Source of the DNA: Pseudomonas sichuanensis | Lineage (GTDB): Bacteria > Pseudomonadota > Gammaproteobacteria > Pseudomonadales > Pseudomonadaceae | Assembly (NCBI RefSeq): GCF_003231305.1 | Contig: NZ_QKVM01000019.1 | Location: 1-64,000 of the forward strand | Reading direction: 5' to 3' | Length of the DNA stretch: 64,000 nucleotides | Part shown: positions 16,094 through 24,327 of the stretch, in pieces | How positions within the stretch are numbered: position 1 is the first letter of the stretch | Layout of the letters: the number at the start of each line of letters is the position of its first letter | Notes under the pieces: generated by a model | What the model was told of the DNA's origin: nothing | The model's database searches: none | What the model saw: only the letters and a program-made list of their open reading frames with translations | Made by a program: the position numbers and the translations under genes

Positions 16094-17562
16094 ACAGTCT
16101 CCTTGGGGCGTTTTACCCGGGCTTGCTGGTACAGCTCGGCCAGGCGCTTGCGGTCGACCTTGTCGGACAGGGTGCCGGGGAAGCGGCCGCAGGCCAGCAG
16201 TTCGGACGGGATCATATAGGACGGCAGGCTGCCTGCCAGCCGCTGTTTCCAGTCGGCCAGGGCCTCGGGCAACGGGCCCAGGGTGGCCGCCGGCAGGTGC
16301 CCGGGGGTTTCGATGAAGCCGACCATGCGCACCAGTGCACCGTCGGGGCGGCGCAGGGCAATGGTGGCGGCGTTGTCGACCCCAGGCAGGCTGGCCAGCC
16401 CGGCGTCCACTTCGCCCAGCTCGATCCGGTAGCCATTGAGCTTGATCTGGTCGTCGCGCCGACCATGGAAGAACACCCGGCCTTGATCGTCGATCTCGGC
16501 CAGGTCGCCGCTGCGGTAGGCGCGCTTGCCGTTGTGCTGGAACAGCACGGCCTCGCTCAGGTCCGGGCGATTGAGGTAGCCACGCATAACGTGGTCGCCG
16601 GCAATGCACAGTTCGCCGTCGTCGAGGAACAGCTCGGCATAGGGCTTGGCCCGGCCGATGGACAGCGGCTGGGCAGCGTTCGCAAGCGGCGGCAGGATTT
16701 CGATCCAGGTGGTCGAGCAGGTGGCTTCGGTCGGCCCGTAGGAATTGATGATCCGCGCCTCGGGGAAGCGCTCCCACAGCTGGTTGGCCAGGGTCGGGGT
16801 CAGCGATTCGGCACCGAACACGAATACCCGCAAGGCGGGCAGGTGACTGGCGTCGAAGGCATCGTTGAGCAACTGCTGACGGACGAAGGACGGCGTCGAG
16901 GCCCATACCTGTACCTGGCTGTCGGCCAGGTAGTCGACAAAGCGCTCGGGGTCGCCGATCACCTCGCGCGGGCACAGTACGCACTGGCCACCCAGGGCCA
17001 GCGCCCCGCACAGGTCGAACAGCGAGAAGTCGAAGCTGAACAGCATCTGGTTCATGAACCGCGGCCGTTCGCCCAGGGCCAGGCAGTCGCGAATCCAGCC
17101 GGCGAACAGCGCCAGGCTGTCGCGGCCGATCTGCACGCCCTTGGGATCGCCGGTGCTGCCGGAGGTGAACATGACGTAGGCCAGGCCCGCCTCGGCCAGC
17201 GGTGCGGCGCAGGGCTGGCCTGCGCGGAACTGGTCCAGTTCTGCGTCGTAGCAATACCCGGCGCCCACCAGCTCGATGATGCGCTGCAGGCGCTGCGGCG
17301 GATTGATGCTGTCCAGTGGCACATAGGTCACGCCCAGGCGCAGGCAGCCGAGCATGGCCACGACGAATTCGATCTGCTTGTGGCCGCTGAGCACCAGCGC
17401 GGTGCCGGGCTGGATGCCCTGCGCGCGGGCACGCAGCGCCCAGGCCTCGACGGCCAGTTGCAGGCCGGCCCAGTCCAGTACCCGATGGGCGTCGCGCAGG
17501 GCAGGGGCGTCGGCGCCCTGGTGGCAGTCGGCGAACTCACAGCGGTCGAAATCGAAGTGCAT
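16090..17562 (-). CDS. DltA-like amino acid adenylating enzyme
   Basis: This 490-residue adenylate-forming enzyme has the P-loop-like FTSGSTGDPKG (about residues 132-142), SYGPTEAT (about 275), the YRSGDLA block, and the C-terminal lysine region DKVDRKRL. Its size and lack of extra domains match DltA, which charges D-alanine onto a carrier protein. In DltA a cysteine in FLFCGE helps select D-alanine. The equivalent position here reads FVFGAE, so the substrate may differ. The carrier-protein gene lies just upstream and the MBOAT gene before that, the same functional set as dltABC. The product is probably an aminoacyl- or acyl-carrier thioester used to decorate the exopolysaccharide. Confidence 0.82.
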   Translation of the reverse strand: MHFDFDRCEFADCHQGADAPALRDAHRVLDWAGLQLAVEAWALRARAQGIQPGTALVLSGHKQIEFVVAMLGCLRLGVTYVPLDSINPPQRLQRIIELVGAGYCYDAELDQFRAGQPCAAPLAEAGLAYVMFTSGSTGDPKGVQIGRDSLALFAGWIRDCLALGERPRFMNQMLFSFDFSLFDLCGALALGGQCVLCPREVIGDPERFVDYLADSQVQVWASTPSFVRQQLLNDAFDASHLPALRVFVFGAESLTPTLANQLWERFPEARIINSYGPTEATCSTTWIEILPPLANAAQPLSIGRAKPYAELFLDDGELCIAGDHVMRGYLNRPDLSEAVLFQHNGKRAYRSGDLAEIDDQGRVFFHGRRDDQIKLNGYRIELGEVDAGLASLPGVDNAATIALRRPDGALVRMVGFIETPGHLPAATLGPLPEALADWKQRLAGSLPSYMIPSELLACGRFPGTLSDKVDRKRLAELYQQARVKRPKETV

Positions 17563-17595
17563 CCGGCACTCTCCTGGGCGGTGGCCTGTGCAGGC

Positions 17596-17829
17596 TCAGC
17601 GGTTGTTCTGAATGAAGGCGGCGAGGGCGTCGAGCGATTCCAGGTGCTCGTCGATCTCGGTGGCCGGCACTTTGACGCCGAACGCATTCTTCACCGCCAT
17701 GACGATGTCCACCGCGGTCATCGAATCGACCAGGCCGGACTCGATCAGCAGGTCGTCGTGGGCCACCGGGGTGCCGACCACGTTCTCGATGATGTCGGCC
17801 AGTTGTTGCTTGAGGGCTTGTTCGCTCAT
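17596..17829 (-). CDS. acyl/peptidyl carrier protein (DltC-like)
   Basis: This 77-residue carrier protein has the phosphopantetheine attachment serine in the motif SGLVDSMTAVD (Ser36). Size and motif resemble DltC. I chose the ATG at 17829, which has GGAG 8 bases upstream. A GTG three codons earlier is less likely. It lies 18 bp after the MBOAT gene and 33 bp before the adenylating enzyme. It should receive the activated group from that enzyme and pass it to the MBOAT protein. It needs a phosphopantetheinyl transferase encoded elsewhere. Confidence 0.85.
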   Translation of the reverse strand: MSEQALKQQLADIIENVVGTPVAHDDLLIESGLVDSMTAVDIVMAVKNAFGVKVPATEIDEHLESLDALAAFIQNNR

Positions 17830-17847
17830 GTCAATCACTCCACGGAG

Positions 17848-19422
17848 TCAGAATTGGAAGTACAGGAAGCGTGCTTCCTTGTGCAGGTTCATCAGGCACA
17901 GCGCCAGCAGCAGCGCCATGATCAGCAGCCATTTGAGGGTCGGCGCCCAGCGCAGCGCGGCCGGGCCGTCGAGCTGCGCGCGGGCCAGGGACGGCGAGAA
18001 GCCGCCCATGATCTGTTGCGAATTGGGCAGGAACCAGGCCACGGACAGCACTGCCAGTACGTGCAGCGTCTCCAGGTGGCGGCCCACCAGCAGGCGCCAG
18101 GCGTCACCCCAGGTGATGCCGGCCGGGTACAGTACCTCGGGCAGGCTGCCCAGGCCACGCAGGCCGAACATGCCCTCGATCAGCAGCACGGCATCATGGG
18201 TGGACTCGGCGCGGAAGAAGGCCTGGGCAACGATCACCGCTGCGAAGGTCAGCAACACGTAGCCCGCCACTTTCAGCGGGTGCTGCGTGGCCTTGCTGTT
18301 GCGCCCGACCACGAAGATGCGCCAGGCATGGTTGATCGACAGGTAGGCGGCATGCAGCAGGCCGAAGATCAAGAATTGCAGGCCCGCGCCGTGCCAGATA
18401 CCGGCCAGGCCCATGGTGAAGGTGGTCGGCAGGATGATCGCCGCGGCGAAGCCGCCCGGCGTCGCCGCACCCTGGGTGCCGACCGGCAGCCCGCGCTTGC
18501 CGCGCCACTCCGACACCGCCATGGCCACCGGGTAATACAGGTAGGCGGTCAGGTAGCGGGTCAGGGTCATGTGCCAGCGGGCCCAGAAATCGATGATGTT
18601 GCTGGCCTTGTACGGCGAGTTGAAGTTCAGCGGGAAGCGAATGCCGAACATCTTGGCCAGGCCCAGGGCCATGTCCGAGTAGCCGGAGAAGTCGAAGTAC
18701 AGCTGCAGCGCGTAGGCGATGCCGGTGCCCCACGCCGCCCAGAACCCGAGGCTGCCAGGGTCGGCGAAGCCGGCGTCGGCATAGGGGGCGATCGGGTCGG
18801 CCAGCAGCACTTTCTTGGCCAGGCCGATGACGAACAGCATGCCGCCAACGCTCAGGTTCTCGGCGCGGAACCGGTAGTTATCCGGCTGGGCGAACTGCGG
18901 CATCATTTCCTTGTGGTGCAGGATCGGCCCGGCGATCAGGTGCGGGAAGAAGGTCACGAAAAGCACATAGCTGAGCAGGCTGCGTTCCTTGACGATGCCG
19001 GCACGGCAGTCGAGCAGGAAGCCGATCTGGGTGAAGGTGAAGAACGAAATGCCCAGGGGCAGGATGATGTCGTCCAGGCGGGTGCCGGCCAGGCCCCAGT
19101 CCTGGGCGAAGTTCACCAGGGTGACGAAGTACTTGTAGTGGAACAACAGCGCAATGTCGGCACCGACCCCGGCCGTGGTGATCAGCAGTTGCAGGCGTGA
19201 GCGCCCGGCCGTGCCGAGGATGGCCAGGCTGACCAGGTAGTTGAAGGCGATCGAGCCGATCAGCAGCAGCACGAACTGCGGGTTCCACCAGCCGTAGAAC
19301 ACGATCGAGGTCACGCACAGCCACAGCGCGGCGCCGCGCAGGCTGCGGGCGGCGATCAGGTAGTGGGCGGCCAGGGTCAGCGGCAGGAACAGCAGCAGGA
19401 AGAGGTAGGAGTTAAAGAGCAT
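17848..19422 (-). CDS. MBOAT O-acyltransferase (AlgI/DltB family)
   Basis: This 524-residue polytopic membrane protein has about 10-12 hydrophobic helices, the signature RWHMTLTRYL, and the catalytic histidine in GIWHGAG (about residue 344). The N-terminal MLFNSYLFLLLFLP and the C-terminal ending HKEARFLYFQF match AlgI and DltB relatives. It would carry an acyl group across the inner membrane for transfer to an exported polymer. The start overlaps the end of the upstream AlgJ-like gene by 11 bp. With a DltC-like carrier next to it, the donor is probably a carrier thioester and not acetyl-CoA. Confidence 0.9.
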   Translation of the reverse strand: MLFNSYLFLLLFLPLTLAAHYLIAARSLRGAALWLCVTSIVFYGWWNPQFVLLLIGSIAFNYLVSLAILGTAGRSRLQLLITTAGVGADIALLFHYKYFVTLVNFAQDWGLAGTRLDDIILPLGISFFTFTQIGFLLDCRAGIVKERSLLSYVLFVTFFPHLIAGPILHHKEMMPQFAQPDNYRFRAENLSVGGMLFVIGLAKKVLLADPIAPYADAGFADPGSLGFWAAWGTGIAYALQLYFDFSGYSDMALGLAKMFGIRFPLNFNSPYKASNIIDFWARWHMTLTRYLTAYLYYPVAMAVSEWRGKRGLPVGTQGAATPGGFAAAIILPTTFTMGLAGIWHGAGLQFLIFGLLHAAYLSINHAWRIFVVGRNSKATQHPLKVAGYVLLTFAAVIVAQAFFRAESTHDAVLLIEGMFGLRGLGSLPEVLYPAGITWGDAWRLLVGRHLETLHVLAVLSVAWFLPNSQQIMGGFSPSLARAQLDGPAALRWAPTLKWLLIMALLLALCLMNLHKEARFLYFQF

Positions 19423-20539
19423 GGTCGGCCTGCGGTTCAGGTAGCGTTGCCAGCACGGCGCGCTCGTCGGCGGTCAATGGCAGCGACAGGGCGCTTTCGG
19501 AGAATTCCCAGATCACCAGCTTGAGGCTGGCCGGCCAGCGCTCACGCTTGCCCAGCGCGGCCAGCAGCGCACCGCTGAACTGGCCGCCGTCCAGGCTCTG
19601 GTTCCACACCTGCTGGCCAAGGTTGCGGCCCAGGCGTTCGGCAAAGGCGCTGCGCCGGCCGTTGGAACTGCCCGCCAGCAGCACCTGCACCGGCGGGGTG
19701 TCGTCGAGCAGGCCGCCACCGCGCTGCACCTGGATCTGCTGCGGGTGTTCGTCTTCCACGGCCGGGCGCCAGGCACTGGCGGCGTGCTCAAGGCCCGCCA
19801 GCACGATCAGGTCGCCCATGCGCGGTTGCGCGGCGCCAACCTGGGAGCTGGTGAACAGCTGGTCGCGCTTGCCATCGAGCAGCGCCAGGGCGCTGGCGGC
19901 CACGGCATCGGCGGCGCGCTGGGCGCCGTCGGCATTGAGGTGCACATCGGTGCGGAAGAACTGCGGCGGGGTTTGCGGGCCGTGGGCCAGGGCCGCACCG
20001 AGGTCGGCATAGGGCACGCCCTGGCTGGCCAGGCTGGCTTGCCACTGGCCCAGGCGTGCCTGCAGTTGCGGCGACTGCTGCAGGCCGCAGAGGGCCTGGC
20101 TTTCGATACGGGATTTGTCCGGCACGGCCACCAGCAGCACCTGCAGGCCCTGGCTACGCAGTTGCCCGACCCAGTGCTGCATCAGCCGCAGGCGCGCTTC
20201 ATAGGCGCCTTTTACGCCGGCCTGGGCGCGCAGGCCGTCGCGATAGAACAGCCAGCCCGGGCAACCCTGTACCACCTGGTCGCCCAGGTCGCCGAGCAGG
20301 CGATAGCGCACCGCCGCGCTCAGGGTGTCGGCGTTTTTCTGCAGTTCCGGCTGCAACGCATCGCCCAGGGCCTTGCCGGCCTCGCCGTCGAACCAGGCCG
20401 CCGGCTGCAGCTGGGCGGCATCGAGCTTGCTGTTGAACAGCAGCCACAGGCCACAGGCCTGGGCCAGCAGCAACAGGCCGATCACCGCGGCGGTATAGCC
20501 ACGGTGCGAAGGGGTGACGGGGGTCGCCTGTTCAGCCAT
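19412..20539 (-). CDS. AlgJ/AlgX-like SGNH-type acyltransferase (membrane anchored)
   Basis: This 375-residue protein has one N-terminal transmembrane anchor (about residues 16-36) and a periplasmic domain of the AlgJ/AlgX family. The Asp-His pair of the active site appears as RTDVHLNADG, and a serine block LLAGSSNGRRSAF follows. GWLFYRDG near residue 95 is the usual start of the fold. It is the second of two adjacent AlgJ/X-like genes, 3 bp after the first. By analogy with AlgJ and AlgX it transfers the acyl group from the MBOAT pathway to sugar hydroxyls in the periplasm. Confidence 0.82.
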   Translation of the reverse strand: MAEQATPVTPSHRGYTAAVIGLLLLAQACGLWLLFNSKLDAAQLQPAAWFDGEAGKALGDALQPELQKNADTLSAAVRYRLLGDLGDQVVQGCPGWLFYRDGLRAQAGVKGAYEARLRLMQHWVGQLRSQGLQVLLVAVPDKSRIESQALCGLQQSPQLQARLGQWQASLASQGVPYADLGAALAHGPQTPPQFFRTDVHLNADGAQRAADAVAASALALLDGKRDQLFTSSQVGAAQPRMGDLIVLAGLEHAASAWRPAVEDEHPQQIQVQRGGGLLDDTPPVQVLLAGSSNGRRSAFAERLGRNLGQQVWNQSLDGGQFSGALLAALGKRERWPASLKLVIWEFSESALSLPLTADERAVLATLPEPQADHAL

Positions 20540-20542
20540 GGC

Positions 20543-21538
20543 TCATTTTCCGGCAGCGGCGCGCAGGCGCTGACGCCAGGTGTCGGCGCTCATGATCGAG
20601 GCGTTGTCCCACAGGCCGCTGGCCTGGGGGCCCTGGGCGTAGGTGGGCTCGAACATCTGCCACACCAGCACCTGGGGCGGGTTGCGCTTGAAGTCGGCCG
20701 ATTCCAGGTACTCAAGCAACATGATCCACTGGCCGACGTTGCCGGGCTTCCAGTTCACCGACACCGGGCGGTCGATGCTGTTGGACAGTTTTTGCGGGAA
20801 GCCGAAGTACGGCTGCACCATGCTGTGGCCGGTCACGTGCAGCGGCGCCGGGGCGTCGTCGAGCAGGCCGCTGGCCGCGGCCTGACGGCGCACGGTAAAG
20901 GTTTCGCGGCCGGTCTGCTTGCGCTGCTCGGGGGTGAGGAAGCGCTCGGCCAGGTCGCCGTAGCGGCGCTCCTTGAACTCGCTGCCCAGCTGCATGCCAC
21001 TGCCGGCAGTGCCCTTGAGCGCCGGTACATCGCGGCGGGCCTGCTCGGCGGTGGCTTGCGCCGTGGCGTCGGCGGCGGCCTGGGTCCAGTGCTGGTCGGT
21101 GCGGTAGAACACGTCCTTGCCGGCGGCCTTGAGCTGGCGCAGCACGGCCTCGTCGTCGATGGCGCTGATACCGGCCTTGCGCAGGCTGGCCAGGATGGTC
21201 TGGTAGCGCTGCTGCACGGCAGGGCTCAGGGCTTTGCCGGCGGGCAGCTTGTCCTGGTAGAAGCGGGTCTTGTCAGGCAGCACCAGCACCTGCAACTGCA
21301 CGCCGCGCGCGGCCAGGGCCTGCTGGGCGTCCTTGATCAGCGCGGTGGAGGCTTCGATGCCGCGGCTGTCGACCTCGGTGAGGCTGCCCCAGCCGGGGAA
21401 CAGCCAGCCGTCGTTGCCACGCAGCACGATCGACGAGTCATCGGCCTGGGCGGCGGGCACGGCAAAGCCGATGCTGGCGGCCAGCAGGCTGGCGGCGAGG
21501 CCTTTGAAGGAGCGGGTGAGCACAGAAGACGGCAGCAT
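20543..21538 (-). CDS. AlgJ/AlgX-like periplasmic acyltransferase
   Basis: This protein of about 331 residues has a cleavable signal peptide ending in AVPAAQA. An AlgX/AlgJ-type SGNH domain begins at GNDGWLFPGW. The Asp-x-x-His motif is RTDQHW, and the serine motif lies in VTGHSMVQPYF. I chose the ATG at 21538, since the frame upstream starts only with TTG and the ATG has GAGG upstream and leads straight into the signal peptide. It follows nfrA by 11 bp. Having two such proteins (one anchored, one soluble) parallels AlgJ plus AlgX in the alginate system. Confidence 0.83.
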   Translation of the reverse strand: MLPSSVLTRSFKGLAASLLAASIGFAVPAAQADDSSIVLRGNDGWLFPGWGSLTEVDSRGIEASTALIKDAQQALAARGVQLQVLVLPDKTRFYQDKLPAGKALSPAVQQRYQTILASLRKAGISAIDDEAVLRQLKAAGKDVFYRTDQHWTQAAADATAQATAEQARRDVPALKGTAGSGMQLGSEFKERRYGDLAERFLTPEQRKQTGRETFTVRRQAAASGLLDDAPAPLHVTGHSMVQPYFGFPQKLSNSIDRPVSVNWKPGNVGQWIMLLEYLESADFKRNPPQVLVWQMFEPTYAQGPQASGLWDNASIMSADTWRQRLRAAAGK

Positions 21539-21549
21539 GGCGGGGGTCC

Positions 21550-24327
21550 TCAATACGACAGAGTCAGGTTCATGAACAGGCCCTCGGCCCGGTCGGAGGC
21601 ACCGCCGCCAATGGCGAAGCGGTATTGGGCCGTCCAGTCCAGGTAGGAGCGGGGCGTATGGTAGTGGTCTTCGCGGAAGTAGTAGCGCAGGGCGACACCA
21701 GGGCCGGCGGCCATGGACCAGGAGCTCTGGTCGCGGGTCATGGAATATTTGCCGCTGGCATCCTCCAGCAGGCCACTTTTGCCCTTGAGATGGGTCACTT
21801 CGTCCTTTTGCCAGATCCAGTCGGCTGCCCCAACCACATGTGGGAACAGCACCAGATTTGGCGAGATCTCGGTGAGCCGGAAGCTGCGCCCCAAGCGAAC
21901 CTCGTTGCTGAGGAACAGCTGTCTGCGCAGCAATTGGCCATCGGCTGTGCCCAGCGCTCGGGTACGCGAGCCTTCGTTGTCGACGTCATACAGTGTGTAT
22001 TTCGCGGCGTTGTCTTCCAGCGAATAACCCAGTTGCGAATAAGCATCCACGGTCCACCAACTGCGCTCCATGCGCAGTTCGGTGCCACGGTAGAAACCGT
22101 AGGTTGCATAGGCGAGCCAACCGCCGGCGCTGTCGTCCTTGAGTTTGTAAGTCATCAAGGCACCGTTGATACGCTCAGCAGGGTCCTGAACATCTCGGTT
22201 GACATTTTCAACGGTTCGTTGAACTTCGCAGCGCACGCTGTTTTTGCCTGGGTTCGCGGTGCCTTCGCGGGTCGCCGAGCCGACCAGGAAGCGCCGTTCG
22301 AGGCCGAACGTGAAGCCGGTATCGGAAAGCGAATAACGCACGCCCAGGGAAGCAATGGTGCTGGGGAAGCCACTGACCGATTTCGAATCGGTCGAGCCGT
22401 TGTCGTCCAGCGCCTGGTGGCTGCAAGGGTCGATTGCACCTGCTGATTTGAAGCGGCCACCTTCATCCCACAGGGTATTGCTCATCCGCCCATAGACCTC
22501 CAGCACGCCGTTCTGGTCATTGAACTGGCTGGGCCGCCAGTACAGTTCGGCGGTGCTGAAGATCGAGTCGCCGGCCGAGCTTTGCCCGGCGTTGGCGATG
22601 GTGGTGCTCGGGCGCGCGCCGCGGTAGCTGGCGGTCACGGTGGCACCCCATTCGCGGTCATAGGCGGTGATGGCGCTGCGGGTGTTGTGGCGCTGCTGTT
22701 CATCCAACTGCAGGGTGCCGGCATCGTCCATGTCGATGGCGTGCTTGAGCTGGCGAACGGCGGCCGGCTTTTCACCCATGGCCGACAGCGCATAGGCCTC
22801 GTCGAGCACCACGGTCTTCGGCGCCTTGCCGGTGTCGCGGGCGGCGCGGAAGTCCTCACGGGCGCGGGCGGGTTGGGCCGTGCGCATGCGCAGGTAGCCG
22901 CGCTGCATCAGCAGCTCGGCATCGCTGGGTGTACGGGCGATGGCGTCGCTCAGGCGCTGCTCGGCTTCGGCGGCCTGCTGCGGGGTGCCGGCGGCCAGGG
23001 CGGTGGTGAGCAGGCGCTGGAACTCTAAGTTGTCCGGGTCCTGTTCGACGGCCTTGCGCGCCTGCTCGATCGCTATCTGGTAGTCCTGGCGGGCATAGGC
23101 GGCGTAGGCCTCGCTGGCCGGGCCGGCGGCGCCGCCGGCATCGGCGGGCAACAGTTCGCACTGGGTGCCGTAGGGGGTGTCCTGGCACGACTGGCGCGGC
23201 GCCGGGTAGGTGCTCAGGTTCAGCGCAGCGGCCGCGGGGCGCGCATCGGCCAGGGCCTGCTGGCGTTTGCCCACGGCCTCGTCACTGGCGTCCATGGGCG
23301 CCAGCAGGGCCGTGGCGCGGCCTTTGTCGCCGCCGGCCAGGGCCGCGTCGATGGCGATCAGGCGCACGTTGCGCAGTTGTTCCTCGTCGAGCCAGTCCTG
23401 GGCCAGGGCGCTGTCGAAGTCGCTGTCGGCGGCCTGGGCGTTGCCCTGGTACTGGCGCAGGTAGCCGCGCATCACCAGCATCACGGTGCTTTCGTCATCG
23501 GCTTCGAGTGCTTGGTTGGCGGCTTGCTCGGCGGCGGCGGGCTGGTTGTCCAGCAGCAGCACGGTCACCAGCAGCAGGCGGTGGCTGGCGATGTCCGGCG
23601 CCAGGCGCACGGCTTCGCGGGCCAGCGGCACGGCATCGCCGGGGCGGTTGGCGATCAGCGCCTGATAGGCCTGTTCGGCCGGGCGCACGGCCATGCGCCG
23701 GTTCAGGGTCTGGCGGCGGGCTTCCAGGTCGCTGGTGTTGGGGGCGCCCAGGCTGATCGCCGTGCCGGCGGCGGTGGCGGCGTCGGCCCAGCGTTGCTGC
23801 GCCTCCAGGCTGTCGAGCCAGAGCAGGGCCCAGGCGCCTTGGCTTGGGTCGGTACGAAACGCCCGCTCGCCATCGCGCTCGGCGGCGGCCATGTCGCCGG
23901 CGTTGTAGGCCGCGTAGGCCTTGGTCGCCAGCGGGAAGCCACGCTGGTAAGCCGCCGAAGGTGCCGGGCCGGTGGCAGCCGGGGCATTTTGTTGCAGGTT
24001 GGTCACCGCCGCCTGCAGGCCGGGGTCGCGCACGCCGCGCTTGAGCGCGCTTTGCGCCGCCTGGCGGGCTTCGTTGCGCCGGCCGAGCTTCTGCAGGGTG
24101 TAGACCTTGAGCAGGTTCAGCCGGGCCACGTCAGGGCGCAGCTTGAGGGCGGCGTCCACCTGTTGCAGGGCATCGCGGTAGCGCCCCGACTGGTAGCTGC
24201 GAAAGGCCTGGTCGGCCTGTTCCCAGGCCACGCCTTCAAGCGGCACCTCGGCGGCCAGGGCGGTGGGCAGGTTGGCGCAGGCAAGCCAGGCACCGAACAA
24301 CAGGATGGCGGGGCGAGCAGGGGTCAT
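21550..24327 (-). CDS. nfrA: NfrA-like outer-membrane exopolysaccharide/phage N4 receptor protein
   Basis: This protein of about 925 residues has a signal peptide (ending PTALAA), then TPR-type helical repeats over roughly residues 30-600. The C-terminal 320 residues are the NfrA-specific domain, rich in Trp, Tyr and alternating beta strands, ending in NLTLSY as outer-membrane barrels do. In E. coli NfrA is the outer-membrane part of a c-di-GMP-controlled exopolysaccharide system and the phage N4 receptor. The start overlaps the stop of nfrB (ATGA). Base composition drops in the barrel part (about 21780-22470), suggesting faster change in the exposed domain. Confidence 0.85.
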   Translation of the reverse strand: MTPARPAILLFGAWLACANLPTALAAEVPLEGVAWEQADQAFRSYQSGRYRDALQQVDAALKLRPDVARLNLLKVYTLQKLGRRNEARQAAQSALKRGVRDPGLQAAVTNLQQNAPAATGPAPSAAYQRGFPLATKAYAAYNAGDMAAAERDGERAFRTDPSQGAWALLWLDSLEAQQRWADAATAAGTAISLGAPNTSDLEARRQTLNRRMAVRPAEQAYQALIANRPGDAVPLAREAVRLAPDIASHRLLLVTVLLLDNQPAAAEQAANQALEADDESTVMLVMRGYLRQYQGNAQAADSDFDSALAQDWLDEEQLRNVRLIAIDAALAGGDKGRATALLAPMDASDEAVGKRQQALADARPAAAALNLSTYPAPRQSCQDTPYGTQCELLPADAGGAAGPASEAYAAYARQDYQIAIEQARKAVEQDPDNLEFQRLLTTALAAGTPQQAAEAEQRLSDAIARTPSDAELLMQRGYLRMRTAQPARAREDFRAARDTGKAPKTVVLDEAYALSAMGEKPAAVRQLKHAIDMDDAGTLQLDEQQRHNTRSAITAYDREWGATVTASYRGARPSTTIANAGQSSAGDSIFSTAELYWRPSQFNDQNGVLEVYGRMSNTLWDEGGRFKSAGAIDPCSHQALDDNGSTDSKSVSGFPSTIASLGVRYSLSDTGFTFGLERRFLVGSATREGTANPGKNSVRCEVQRTVENVNRDVQDPAERINGALMTYKLKDDSAGGWLAYATYGFYRGTELRMERSWWTVDAYSQLGYSLEDNAAKYTLYDVDNEGSRTRALGTADGQLLRRQLFLSNEVRLGRSFRLTEISPNLVLFPHVVGAADWIWQKDEVTHLKGKSGLLEDASGKYSMTRDQSSWSMAAGPGVALRYYFREDHYHTPRSYLDWTAQYRFAIGGGASDRAEGLFMNLTLSY

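Noticed and set aside
13886..16219. 777-codon plus-strand frame over the acyl-CoA dehydrogenase gene
   Set aside because: The first part is another frame of the DUF4434 gene, and the rest is antisense to the dehydrogenase and AlgF-like genes. No ribosome-binding site or domain was seen.
16123..19200. 1025-codon open frame on the plus strand opposite the acylation genes
   Set aside because: It lies wholly antisense to four well-supported genes and has no domain. Long antisense frames are expected in GC-rich DNA with strong third-position bias.
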